Shown here piece after piece: positions 27,074 to 36,169 of a stretch of DNA of 64,000 bases (position 1 is the stretch's first letter; each line of letters begins with the position of its first letter). The translations under genes were made by a program, and so were the position numbers. Below the pieces are notes generated by a model that had not been told where the DNA came from, made no database searches, and was given only the letters and a program-made list of their open reading frames with translations. The stretch comes from Porphyromonadaceae bacterium. Lineage in GTDB: Bacteria; Bacteroidota; Bacteroidia; Bacteroidales; Dysgonomonadaceae. The DNA lies in NCBI GenBank assembly GCA_021372865.1, contig JAJFTO010000020.1, forward strand, positions 62,001 to 126,000, read 5' to 3'.

Positions 27074-28435
27074 TCAAATCACCAATATCTCTCTCAGCCG
27101 GGCTTTCAGTTCATTTTTGGTAGAGAAGAACATTGTAGAAAGATGCTGTTCAAACATGGCATCAGAAACGAACAGGGCACGATTGATTATCGGCACCTGG
27201 TGAGCACGGATGGTGATTTGCTGATCCTCAGCCAAGGCGTCCTTGATGACGATCTCCGTCTCTTCCTCTTGCTCTTTACCCAGGGTGTTGGGGTAAAAGA
27301 GAATGATATTGTTCACCTTGAACCGTACAGCGTAAGCCAGCATCTGGTAAAGATCGCTCTGCGAAATCCCTTTTTTTGGATCTGTTTCATCAGAATAGAC
27401 AATCTTGTACTTGGTATCTGCTACGAATTCTTTTTCAGCCGTCCTGATCCAGAGATCCGGTCGGAGGTTAAAGGTTCTGCCTTCATCCAGGTACTTCTCA
27501 CTCCTTTGCGCTTTGGCTCTTATATCCTTCAATTCTTTGTCTATAAATCCGAAGACAAAATCTTCAAAGAGATACTCCATGGGCAGCAGGAAGGCAAACA
27601 GCTTCAGGTCGCTCTTGTAGTCGAACGAGATGCTGTGTGACAAGAAAAGACGGCAGTAATCGCGCACCGTCTCAAAAGCCCCAAACATCGGGTTAAAGGT
27701 GATCCCTGCACATTGTTCGGCGGTTGCACGCTCATCCGACACTTCATCGAACATAAAGAGGATCTCTCTCAAGTACTTCCTGTTATCCCCTACCCTTGTC
27801 ACTTCAAACAGCCGATTCGCGACGAACTTGATGATCCGGTTGAACTTATTATCCGTCAGGAAGTCGTCGTACGTACAACTCAGTTTGTGCCACTTACCGC
27901 TACTCACGTGATCATTTAAATAACTATTCACATCGAGTCGTCCCTTAATGTATGAAAGCTCATTGCTGACCTCCTGGTACTGTTTGTAGACCGAAGATCC
28001 CAACAGTTCCCGGGTGTACTTAGAAAACAGATAAATCAGCACCTCGAAGAAATCGCTCTGCATGCTACCCAGCGTAGTCTGATAATTGGGGAAACGAATC
28101 TTCCGACAGTAGCTCAGCCACCAAAGCAGATGATTCTGCATGTGACAAATATCATTTTCGGTGTACTCTTTCTGCGGATCAAAGAAGATCTTTGGAAGCA
28201 GGTTGATCCGGTTGCCATTGTAGTGAATCACTCCTACGTACTTGTTCGACTTTAGTTCTCCCGTCTTGTGGAGAAACTGTAAAAACCTTTGTGATTCAAT
28301 CTTGTCTGTTTCCTTGCCGTCGAAAAAACTATATTTCTCCCGCTTGTTCCAGAGAGAATCCAGAAACTCCTCCAATCCGTCCATGCTGTCAGTGACAGGG
28401 GCCTTGTTCCGATATTCAAACAGGTTGGTTGTCAT
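27074..28435 (-). CDS. mcrC: McrC-type nuclease subunit of a modification-dependent restriction system
   Basis: 453 residues from the ATG at 28435, which overlaps the mcrB stop by 4 nt; a further upstream start would lie inside mcrB. The N-terminal part is the adaptor region that engages the McrB ring (VGVIHYNGNRINLLPKIFF). The C-terminal part holds a PD-(D/E)XK nuclease: LRPDLWI (Asp) and FVADTKYKI (Asp-x-Lys). Partner of the adjacent McrB; together they cut modified DNA after GTP-driven translocation. Last gene of the defence operon. Confidence 0.92.
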   Translation of the reverse strand: MTTNLFEYRNKAPVTDSMDGLEEFLDSLWNKREKYSFFDGKETDKIESQRFLQFLHKTGELKSNKYVGVIHYNGNRINLLPKIFFDPQKEYTENDICHMQNHLLWWLSYCRKIRFPNYQTTLGSMQSDFFEVLIYLFSKYTRELLGSSVYKQYQEVSNELSYIKGRLDVNSYLNDHVSSGKWHKLSCTYDDFLTDNKFNRIIKFVANRLFEVTRVGDNRKYLREILFMFDEVSDERATAEQCAGITFNPMFGAFETVRDYCRLFLSHSISFDYKSDLKLFAFLLPMEYLFEDFVFGFIDKELKDIRAKAQRSEKYLDEGRTFNLRPDLWIRTAEKEFVADTKYKIVYSDETDPKKGISQSDLYQMLAYAVRFKVNNIILFYPNTLGKEQEEETEIVIKDALAEDQQITIRAHQVPIINRALFVSDAMFEQHLSTMFFSTKNELKARLREILVI

Positions 28436-30342
28436 TCCTTTCTTCCTGAAATTTGCAAGGGCCATTTGTCTTCATCTACGATCAATCCAGCATTTTGCAG
28501 CAATGCCTTCACCTCCCTCTCATCATTCATGTAATACTCGAGAAGCAGCGGAATCACCTTCCTGTTCATCCGTTTTATTAGATTGTTCTCCTCATCCATA
28601 AAATATGCATGACCAATCTGGAAGTCATACCCCTTTGTTTTGATGATCCCCTCGTTCAGTTTTAGCAGTACATCTGTGTCGTGAATAATTGCTCCTTCAA
28701 TTGCATACACAGGAAACATCGGCTCAAAGTCGAAGCGACGTCTCAGGGCAATATCGAGCAGGGCAATCGACTTGTCTGCGGTGTTCATGGTTCCGATGAT
28801 ATAGAGGTTGGATGGAACGATAAACTTGTCGCCCGAGGGCAGGATCAACTCCATGGGCCGCTTGCCGTGTGATCGCTTGTCCTCCTCAATCAGTGTGATC
28901 AATTCACCAAACACACGTGAGATGTTGGCCCTGTTAATCTCATCGATGATCAGTACATAGTTCTTTTTTACAACTTCTTGTTTCTTAGCAGATGAATCCT
29001 TGCCAATTTTCAACAGCTCTTCCAGTAAAGGGTCATAATAGCCAAGCAATCCCTTCATGCCGAGCGTGGACTCCTCGTCGTACATTTTTCTCAGGGTAGA
29101 GAGGCTCAGTTTATGTGCTGTTCCCCCGCTTGCTTTTCTGAAATCGATCGCCTTGTCGGATGCCGCTGTGATAAAGTAAGAAACCTTCTTCATCTTCATT
29201 TCAATCTCTTCCTTTTCACTCTCTTCCAAGGGTAAAATGAATTGCTTCAACGCCTCTTCGAATGTTTTCTTTCTTTTCTCCGGCTCATGATAATCCTTCA
29301 GGTTTTTCAAAGCCCTGTCGGCCATCACCTTGAAGATTCCATCCTTTCTCTCGAAAGTAAGGTGACTGTCGTTCTCCACATCCGGTCGAAGTCCCTGCAC
29401 GAAATCCTCATAACTGTAATTCTGATGAAAGGTGATCAGCTCGATGGTATCATGCAAGTTCTCTTTGTAAATCTTTATCGCTTCATCGTAACTATCCAGT
29501 TTTCTGCCGGCGACAATCTCTGCCGCCCGTTTCAAACTGTGATAGGTTTTACCGGTACCCGGGGGGCCGTAGAAGATGGTGTTCAACGAGTAGTCAAGTT
29601 GCTTTTTCTTTTCATCGGACGATTCCTGTTCTTCGGCAGGTTCACTTACTTCATCAGGTTTTGGAGGATTAGGTGTTCCATTATTAGCTTCTTTCCATAC
29701 CCAGGCATCGTGTGAAATCTGATAAAAGGGCAAATTTATTTTTGCTTTTATCTCCTCCAGCAGTGAAGTATAATCAGAGTAGGTTTTTATCTTTGGATCA
29801 ATTCCAAATTCAGTCTTTAAGTATGATTGAATGGGATTGTTGATCGGTAGGTTATTCTTAGGGTCTATGTAAAAAAGTGACTCCGTCAGTTTGGTGATGG
29901 CCACATTTTTAATGGTCAGTACATCTTTGAACTCCTTATCCGAAAGATTACCATTGCGTGCTTTCCTGAAAAAGTCCCACAATCGTGCTATCTCATTGTT
30001 TGTTCGCTGGTATTTTGGGGGGAACATCCAAACTCTTTGCGCATTCGCAGTTGGAAGACCGTTATTATCTTGTGGCTCAGGAACACCAATTTTCTTCGCA
30101 AGAGCCTTTATATATGTGAGTCGTGTACTTGAATACTTGTGAAGATAACAGAAAAAGGTAAATGGATCAATCTCTTCGAGATCAATATCATATTCTTTTC
30201 CTTCCATCGATTTATCCCTAAACGGGCCCACCCCGATACTCTTCAGCAATTGAATCAGCCCTTTCTGATCATTCTCTTTTGTGCTCAAGTATTCAGCGAT
30301 TTTGTAATGAGTCTCGATCCAGGTAAAATTGGTTTCAGTCAT
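28432..30342 (-). CDS. mcrB: McrB-type AAA+ GTPase of a modification-dependent restriction system
   Basis: 636 residues from the ATG at 30342; a TTG at 30369 would add nine residues. The C-terminal AAA+ motor shows Walker A YGPPGTGKTYHS (Lys265), Walker B IIDEINRANISRVFGE, the McrB-specific GTP signature IGTMNTADKS and the Arg finger segment LDIALRRRFDF. The N-terminal 200 residues should recognise modified DNA but do not resemble the E. coli McrB reader (DUF3578); they include RVWMFPPKYQRTNNEIARLW and FYQISHDAWVWKEANN. The recognised modification is therefore unknown. It follows hsdR by a short gap and overlaps mcrC by 4 nt. Confidence 0.92.
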   Translation of the reverse strand: MTETNFTWIETHYKIAEYLSTKENDQKGLIQLLKSIGVGPFRDKSMEGKEYDIDLEEIDPFTFFCYLHKYSSTRLTYIKALAKKIGVPEPQDNNGLPTANAQRVWMFPPKYQRTNNEIARLWDFFRKARNGNLSDKEFKDVLTIKNVAITKLTESLFYIDPKNNLPINNPIQSYLKTEFGIDPKIKTYSDYTSLLEEIKAKINLPFYQISHDAWVWKEANNGTPNPPKPDEVSEPAEEQESSDEKKKQLDYSLNTIFYGPPGTGKTYHSLKRAAEIVAGRKLDSYDEAIKIYKENLHDTIELITFHQNYSYEDFVQGLRPDVENDSHLTFERKDGIFKVMADRALKNLKDYHEPEKRKKTFEEALKQFILPLEESEKEEIEMKMKKVSYFITAASDKAIDFRKASGGTAHKLSLSTLRKMYDEESTLGMKGLLGYYDPLLEELLKIGKDSSAKKQEVVKKNYVLIIDEINRANISRVFGELITLIEEDKRSHGKRPMELILPSGDKFIVPSNLYIIGTMNTADKSIALLDIALRRRFDFEPMFPVYAIEGAIIHDTDVLLKLNEGIIKTKGYDFQIGHAYFMDEENNLIKRMNRKVIPLLLEYYMNDEREVKALLQNAGLIVDEDKWPLQISGRKE

Positions 30343-30371
30343 ATGATCATGTTTTAATATCTTTTCCAAAA

Positions 30372-33300
30372 TTAAAGATTCCGTTCTGTTGCATTTGTTA
30401 GTTCACTAGCAATCATCTCTGCCTGCTTCAAAACAGTCTCTGTCGCCAGCATTTGCATATCGGGCGGATAGCCGTACCTTCTTAAAATCCGTTTTACCGC
30501 AACCTTCAGTTTCGCTTTAACACTTTCTTTGATGGTCCAGTCGATCGAGGCATTTTGCCTGATTGTTTCTGTCAGCACGACAGCCAGTTCTCTCAGTTTC
30601 TCCTTTTGCATCAGTTCTCTGGCGCTGTCGTTATTTGCAACGGCCGTGTAGAATGCATATTCGAAATCGCTCAGCCCCATATGCCTGGCCTCTTTGTCCA
30701 TCTCAACAATATCCTTGCTCAGATTGATGAGTTCTTCAATTACTTCGGCCGCCGTCAGTATTTTGTTGTGATATTTCCGGATGGCGTTTTCGAGCATTTC
30801 CATGAAAGTCCTACTCCTTACAAGGTTCTTTTTGGCTCTCGATTTTATCTCATCGTTCAGGAGCTTCTTCAGGACCTCCATGGCCACATTTTTATGCTCC
30901 ATTCCTCTCAGTTCCATTAAAAACTCTTCCGAAAGAATGGAAATGTCGGGCTTCTTTATACCTGCCGCATCAAAAACATCAATGACCTGTTCAGTAACAA
31001 GCGCTTTGTCAATAACCTGCCGGATAGTTGTTTCAATCTCCTCATCCGTTTTACCCGAACCGGAGCCATCAAACTTTGCCAATCTGGCTTTCACTGCTTG
31101 GAAAAATGCTACTTCATCCTTTACATCCATCGCCTGATCGTGCGGTATGGCAATGGCAAAGGATTGTGATAATGCGGTTACTTCGTTGATGTAACGTTTC
31201 TTTCCATCTTCCAATCCTAAGATATGCTCTTCTGCAGCCAGGATCATGGATAGTTTTTGCGATGTGTCAGCTTCGAAATAGTTTTCATATTCAAAACCGT
31301 GATACATTTGCGCTACAACCTCCAGTTTCTCCTGCATCATCTGAACGGCCTGTTCCTGCAAAATGGTTGGGTCGCCTTTACCGCCCGAATCAGCATAAAA
31401 CGCCAACGCCTTTTTTAAATCGGCAGCAATGCCCAGGTAATCCACAACAAGACCGCCTGGCTTGTCTTTGTACACCCTGTTTACTCTTGCAATTGCCTGC
31501 ATCAGGTTATGACCCTTCATCGGCTTGTCGATGTAAAGCGTATGCATGCTAGGAGCATCAAAACCGGTGAGCCACATATCCCGGACAATAACCAACTGCA
31601 GCTCGTCTTCCGGATTTTTCATCCGCTCGGCAAGGATCCTTCTTTGTTCTTTCGTGGTATGATGTTTGGAAATCTTAGGACCATCGGACGATGCCGAGGT
31701 CATCACGACTTTAATCACCCCTGTGTTCAGATCGTCCGAATGCCATTCCGGTTTAAGATCGATCATTGCCTCATATAAATCAGCTGCAATTCTCCGGCTC
31801 ATGGCAACAATCATTCCTTTACCACCAATCGACACCTCTTGCCTCTGACTAAAGTGCGCAATAATATCTTTGGTTATGTTTTTTATCCGATTTTCGCTGC
31901 CTACTAAGGCTTCAAGCTGTGTCCACCTGGCTTTTGCCTTCTGCGTATTCGTTAAATCTTCCTGTTCCAGTTCTTCATCCAGCTCTTTAACCAATTGTTT
32001 GCCTTCGTCACTCAGGTTCACTTTTGCCAGGCGGCTCTCGTAATAAATGCGAACGGTGGCACCATCTTCAACCGCCTGGGCAATGTCATATACGTCTACA
32101 TAATTTCCGAAAACAGCAGGCGTATTTACGTCCGTATTTTCTATTGGTGTTCCTGTAAAACCTAAATAAGTAGCATTCGGCAAGGCATCCCGCATGTATT
32201 TGGCAAAACCATAAACGATTTTCTTGCCTGTTACATTTCCATGTTCGTCTTTGGTGTCAATGGTCTTTGCTTTAAAGCCGTATTGTGTGCGATGAGCTTC
32301 GTCGGCAATCACCACAATATTTTCCCTGTCCGATAGCATCTCATAGACATTCCCTTCTTCGGGCTGAAACTTCTGAATGGTTGTAAATACCACGCCACCC
32401 GAAGCCACTTTCAACAAATCTTTTAGCTGATTTCTGTCCTCTGCCTGAACAGGCTCCTTTCTGAGTAGTTGTTTCGATGCTGCGAACGTGTCGAACAACT
32501 GATCGTCCAGATCATTGCGGTCCGTAATCACAAGGATGGTTGGATTGTCTAATGCCAATACAATTTTGCCGGTATAAAAAACCATCGACAACGATTTCCC
32601 GCTGCCCTGCGTATGCCAAACCACGCCACCCTTCCGGTCGCCGACAGGCTGACTTTTTACGCCCGGCAGTCCGTAACTTACCGGGTCATCCTCCACAACG
32701 CTCAACGGCATCTCTTCATGCAGGGTAAAACCCGTTGCCCGTAAGGTCGACTCAACAGCCCTATTTACGGCATAATACTGATGATAAGCAGCTAATTTCT
32801 TTACGGTAGTAATGGTGGTGAGACCTGTTGCTGTATCCTCTTTTTTCAATTTTTCAAACACGATGAAATGTCTGATGATATCCAGCAGGGTTTCCTTGTT
32901 CAGCATCCCCAGAATCAACGTTTCCAGCTGACTCACCAGATGCGATGCTTCTGCTTTTCCGTCTGCCGATTTCCACGCCATAAAGCGGCTTAGATCCGAA
33001 GAAACTGTCCCCGCTTTGGCTTCGAGTCCGTCCGATATAACAGCAAAAGCATTGTAGGTGAAAAGACCCGGAATAAGGGCTTTATACGTGCCAATCTGTT
33101 TGAAGGCAGAACGAATTGTGGTGTTTTCGTCCGCTGCATTCTTTAATTCCATCACCACCAGCGGAATACCGTTGACGAAAAGCAGGACATCGGGCCGTTT
33201 TTGGTGACCATTTTCAATGATGGTGAACTGGTTTGCAACTAGAAAATCGTTGTTGTATGGATTCTTGAAATCTATCAACCAAACCCTGTCGCCACGATCG

Positions 33301-33617
33301 TCACCCTCCACCCTCTTTGATACCGGAATACCCTCGGTCAATAACCGGTGAAACGTTTCATTGTTGGTGAGCATCTCCGGCGAAGCAATTCGCTGAATTT
33401 CTTTAATAGCCTCGGCTTGTGCATCGTCCGGGATACCATGATTGATCCTTTTAACTGCACTTTGTAACCGACCTAACAATAAAACCTGAGCATAACTATT
33501 TCGTTCGGGGCTTATACCGTCATGTGCAATATCGGGGCCATAGATATACTCATAACCAAGTTTATCGAGCAACTCAATTGCAAATGCTTCTATGGTATTT
33601 TCGGTGATTCGAGACAT
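30372..33617 (-). CDS. hsdR: Type I restriction endonuclease subunit R
   Basis: 1081 residues from the ATG at 33617 (MSRITENTIEAFAIELLDKL), the conserved start; an ATG at 33626 would overlap the previous gene. The N-terminal nuclease domain shows RPDVLLFVNG and VVMELKN (PD-(D/E)XK). The two-RecA motor carries Walker A THTQGSGKS-like WHTQGSGKSLSM, DEAH-type VIADEAHRTQYG, TGTPI and QAIARVNR. The C-terminal helical region binds the HsdM-HsdS core. It translocates DNA and cuts unmodified targets. It starts one base after the DUF1829 gene's stop and sits directly upstream of mcrB. Confidence 0.97.
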   Translation of the reverse strand: MSRITENTIEAFAIELLDKLGYEYIYGPDIAHDGISPERNSYAQVLLLGRLQSAVKRINHGIPDDAQAEAIKEIQRIASPEMLTNNETFHRLLTEGIPVSKRVEGDDRGDRVWLIDFKNPYNNDFLVANQFTIIENGHQKRPDVLLFVNGIPLVVMELKNAADENTTIRSAFKQIGTYKALIPGLFTYNAFAVISDGLEAKAGTVSSDLSRFMAWKSADGKAEASHLVSQLETLILGMLNKETLLDIIRHFIVFEKLKKEDTATGLTTITTVKKLAAYHQYYAVNRAVESTLRATGFTLHEEMPLSVVEDDPVSYGLPGVKSQPVGDRKGGVVWHTQGSGKSLSMVFYTGKIVLALDNPTILVITDRNDLDDQLFDTFAASKQLLRKEPVQAEDRNQLKDLLKVASGGVVFTTIQKFQPEEGNVYEMLSDRENIVVIADEAHRTQYGFKAKTIDTKDEHGNVTGKKIVYGFAKYMRDALPNATYLGFTGTPIENTDVNTPAVFGNYVDVYDIAQAVEDGATVRIYYESRLAKVNLSDEGKQLVKELDEELEQEDLTNTQKAKARWTQLEALVGSENRIKNITKDIIAHFSQRQEVSIGGKGMIVAMSRRIAADLYEAMIDLKPEWHSDDLNTGVIKVVMTSASSDGPKISKHHTTKEQRRILAERMKNPEDELQLVIVRDMWLTGFDAPSMHTLYIDKPMKGHNLMQAIARVNRVYKDKPGGLVVDYLGIAADLKKALAFYADSGGKGDPTILQEQAVQMMQEKLEVVAQMYHGFEYENYFEADTSQKLSMILAAEEHILGLEDGKKRYINEVTALSQSFAIAIPHDQAMDVKDEVAFFQAVKARLAKFDGSGSGKTDEEIETTIRQVIDKALVTEQVIDVFDAAGIKKPDISILSEEFLMELRGMEHKNVAMEVLKKLLNDEIKSRAKKNLVRSRTFMEMLENAIRKYHNKILTAAEVIEELINLSKDIVEMDKEARHMGLSDFEYAFYTAVANNDSARELMQKEKLRELAVVLTETIRQNASIDWTIKESVKAKLKVAVKRILRRYGYPPDMQMLATETVLKQAEMIASELTNATERNL

Positions 33618-33618
33618 T

Positions 33619-34404
33619 CTATGCAACTAATTTATTTAACATTTCTGGCAAATGTCGCTGGTCCCATAAAATATAACCTGCTCCTTTACTCTCTAGAGCA
33701 TCCAGATATTCCTGCTTTATTTCTTTGTCAACGTTATTTACAATAGCCAAACTTCTCAATTCTTTCCCGGAAACTTTTTTACGTGCAGGCTTTATATCTT
33801 CCCATCCAAAAAGGAAATTGGGTACATTGATTTTATTCAAAGAATTGAAAGATTTTATAACCAATTCTTTTTGACGACCGGCAATTTGAAAATCAAAAGT
33901 AAAATCAATACCTGTAGAACCTTTTGCTATAAACTGGGGGGTGTAAATAATATTCTGTTCATCCAAATAGACTTTCACTTCTTCCTTAAATAAAGAAGAA
34001 ACAGTATGTTTTGCCATCATTGCCATATCAGAAACTTCAGAAATTGCACAAATCAGGTTATGCTTTTTCTGGTTAAAATCCTTTTCGGTACCAATTACCT
34101 GTAGTTCATTGTTTTCATTAAGTGTAATTCCATAATTCAGAAAAACCATTTCTAACCATTCCTTCCGTTTGGGAGAACGCAAGATTTGAGCACCAGCATG
34201 TTCAAGGTTGGATAAAGTCATGCCATCATCAGATAAAATCAGTTTTCCATTATCCAATTTTGCATATATCTCAATATTGTCGTTAAACAAGCCAAGGAAA
34301 GGAGTTGTGATTGCACTCCATCCGGTTCGTTCATCTTTGGTTACAATAGTCCTTTCACGTAACCAATTGTAATATTCTTCTATGCTGTTATCAATCCAAT
34401 TCAT
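33619..34404 (-). CDS. DUF1828/DUF1829 domain protein inside the hsd operon
   Basis: 261 residues. The N-terminal half (IDNSIEEYYNWLRERTIVTK to ILSDDGMTLSNLEHAG) matches DUF1828; the C-terminal half (FIAKGSTGIDFTFDFQIAG, then ELVIKSFNSLN) matches DUF1829. These domains are often seen together near restriction genes and their activity is unknown. The alternating hydrophobic pattern FDFQIAG..ELVIKSF could be a degenerate nuclease-like sheet, which is speculation. It overlaps the upstream small gene by 4 nt (ATGA) and is followed after one base by hsdR, so it is made together with the type I system. Confidence 0.75.
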   Translation of the reverse strand: MNWIDNSIEEYYNWLRERTIVTKDERTGWSAITTPFLGLFNDNIEIYAKLDNGKLILSDDGMTLSNLEHAGAQILRSPKRKEWLEMVFLNYGITLNENNELQVIGTEKDFNQKKHNLICAISEVSDMAMMAKHTVSSLFKEEVKVYLDEQNIIYTPQFIAKGSTGIDFTFDFQIAGRQKELVIKSFNSLNKINVPNFLFGWEDIKPARKKVSGKELRSLAIVNNVDKEIKQEYLDALESKGAGYILWDQRHLPEMLNKLVA

Positions 34405-34934
34405 AATAGCAATGTGTTTATTTTAATGTCAGTTTCTATATTGACCGTTTTCGCAAACAGTTTGATAATGTTTGCAAAAGTAACATTAAAATCTGTACTA
34501 TCGTTTAACTCCTTGATTTCAAATTCATCTATTGATAAAGGGACAGCCCACACCAACGATTTGTAACCTTGCACATGATAGTGGATATGGTGCTCTTTAA
34601 TGGAAAAACATTTGCCAACAAATGGGTGAAATTTCTCCGGCACATGTTCAGTAGCCACCTCCGGGTTTTTATGCCCGCTGTTATAATCAACCCTAAGCAG
34701 GCCCGTTTTACTGTCGTTTTCCTGATGATGAAAACTAACCCTAATGCAGTTTTTCTTGCTTTGGTGAATTTCCCATAAAAAGGTAAACTCGTCGTCTTTT
34801 TCCGACACCAACTCAAAGCGGGCATCGAACGGAAATTTTTGATCAATAATCAGCTTATCTAAAAGCATATCCTTCTGAACGATTTTTTTAGGCAGTTTCA
34901 GAAGGTATTCGGCTTGTTCGTTAGTAATTTTCAT
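34401..34934 (-). CDS. Conserved protein of unknown function (possibly DUF6978), in hsd operon
   Basis: 177 residues, soluble, no signal peptide. It opens with TNEQAEYLLKLPKKI and contains FPFDARFELVSEKDDEFTFL, a His-rich region (HHIHYHVQG) and a C-terminal helical segment. I tentatively relate it to the DUF6978 group, recalled from memory only. It starts 3 nt after hsdS and its stop overlaps the DUF1828/1829 gene by 4 nt, so the two form a coupled pair between hsdS and hsdR. This pairing and position suggest a protein couple accessory to restriction, such as an immunity or toxin-antitoxin pair; that is inference. Confidence 0.7.
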   Translation of the reverse strand: MKITNEQAEYLLKLPKKIVQKDMLLDKLIIDQKFPFDARFELVSEKDDEFTFLWEIHQSKKNCIRVSFHHQENDSKTGLLRVDYNSGHKNPEVATEHVPEKFHPFVGKCFSIKEHHIHYHVQGYKSLVWAVPLSIDEFEIKELNDSTDFNVTFANIIKLFAKTVNIETDIKINTLLL

Positions 34935-34937
34935 CGC

Positions 34938-36119
34938 TTACATTTTTATGGTTACCTCTCCATTCATCAACTTTGGCAATAACGTATCGCGCAAAGCGGT
35001 GAGAGTGTGGATTTGGGTTTGGTTACTTAATTGCTTTTGAAAAAGTGGCTCAATTTGAGTGTTGAAATTTTCGATTAGACTCTTTGCAACTAAAGGACAT
35101 TGGAAGTCATAAATTGTATTTGGGGCAATTCTTTGATGGCTTCCGCTTGTTCCGCCAACTCCTGAAGCTATTTCATTATAATTTTCTTTGAGGGATAGCC
35201 ATTCGTATAAGAAATACAAATATTCTTTCCTTTTAGGTAATACAATTAGAAATTCAGTTGAACAGATAGAGTTCTTACCTACTTCGTTTTGAAGTAACCA
35301 AAGTCTTTTATCTTTGTGAGGGTTCAACTTTGAAAAAAGGATACAGTTCTTCGGTACTTTGTATTTGTTACTTTGAATTTCTTGGCCAAGTTCATTAATC
35401 GGATTCTTACCGTTGTCAAATGCTGGGATACTATAATGAGAATATAGTGCAGCTTGATTTTGTTGAGGATGGATTGAGTCCTTGTAATGTATAGCGTAAT
35501 CAGTTATCTTACCCACTTCCCACTCCTCCTTTGCATCTTCCACAAACCACTGTCGAAACAGTGTTTCGGCCATTTTTTCTAAGGTAGTGTTTTGGCGGTG
35601 CAGCAGGTCAATTTTGTCATCTAAACTGCTAAGAACGGAGGCGATCGCTGTTTGTTCGGGAAGAGAGGGAAGTAGAATCGGAAAGTCCTTTAATATTCTA
35701 GTATTTAAATTAGGTTGTGCACTCCCTGTTTTTCTCAACACTAATTCTTCGTATGAATTGCTAAGAGAATAATAAATGAAATTGTAATCCGCTTTCTTTT
35801 CATCAATTATCAGGTTGCAACATGCTTGATTTGTAGAAAGAGGGATTTTGTTTATAGCAACTCTACCAGCAGTGTCACCTTGTCCATACATTGCGACAAT
35901 AACACTATTAATCGGAATTAATTTTGCCGAAGAATTAGCAAGCCCTTCTAAACTAATATAATTTTCGGTATATTTTATTCTATTAAAATTCACTTCCTTT
36001 GTTTTAAGCCAAGGAATTTCACCATTCTCAAAGTATTCTTTAACACTTGAAAGCGGGGTGCCACCAGTAACAACGTCCTTACAGACATAATTTAGTGCTT
36101 TTCCCTTCCACTCACTCAT
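34938..36119 (-). CDS. hsdS: Type I restriction-modification specificity subunit S
   Basis: 393 residues, with the two target-recognition domains of HsdS at about 1-150 and 200-345. The separating conserved helices are visible: LPSLPEQTAIASVLSSLDDK with IDLLHRQNTTLEKMAETLFR after it in the centre, and a matching helix ending LLPKLMNGEV at the C-terminus. It sets the DNA sequence recognised by both methylation and cleavage. Base composition here (about 33.6-36.1 kb) is visibly more A+T-rich than the flanks, a sign of horizontal transfer. No inverted partial hsdS copies are nearby, so I see no shuffling. Confidence 0.95.
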   Translation of the reverse strand: MSEWKGKALNYVCKDVVTGGTPLSSVKEYFENGEIPWLKTKEVNFNRIKYTENYISLEGLANSSAKLIPINSVIVAMYGQGDTAGRVAINKIPLSTNQACCNLIIDEKKADYNFIYYSLSNSYEELVLRKTGSAQPNLNTRILKDFPILLPSLPEQTAIASVLSSLDDKIDLLHRQNTTLEKMAETLFRQWFVEDAKEEWEVGKITDYAIHYKDSIHPQQNQAALYSHYSIPAFDNGKNPINELGQEIQSNKYKVPKNCILFSKLNPHKDKRLWLLQNEVGKNSICSTEFLIVLPKRKEYLYFLYEWLSLKENYNEIASGVGGTSGSHQRIAPNTIYDFQCPLVAKSLIENFNTQIEPLFQKQLSNQTQIHTLTALRDTLLPKLMNGEVTIKM

Positions 36120-36169
36120 TAACTCTGATCTTTAATAGATTAGCGGAACTAACTTCATGCATATAGTTG

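Noticed and set aside
27011..27640. 209-codon plus-strand frame opposite mcrC
   Set aside because: Composition and motifs belong to mcrC on the other strand; no family likeness.
34938..36119. Phase-variable hsdS shuffling
   Set aside because: Only one hsdS is present, and no partial copies or recombinase are nearby.
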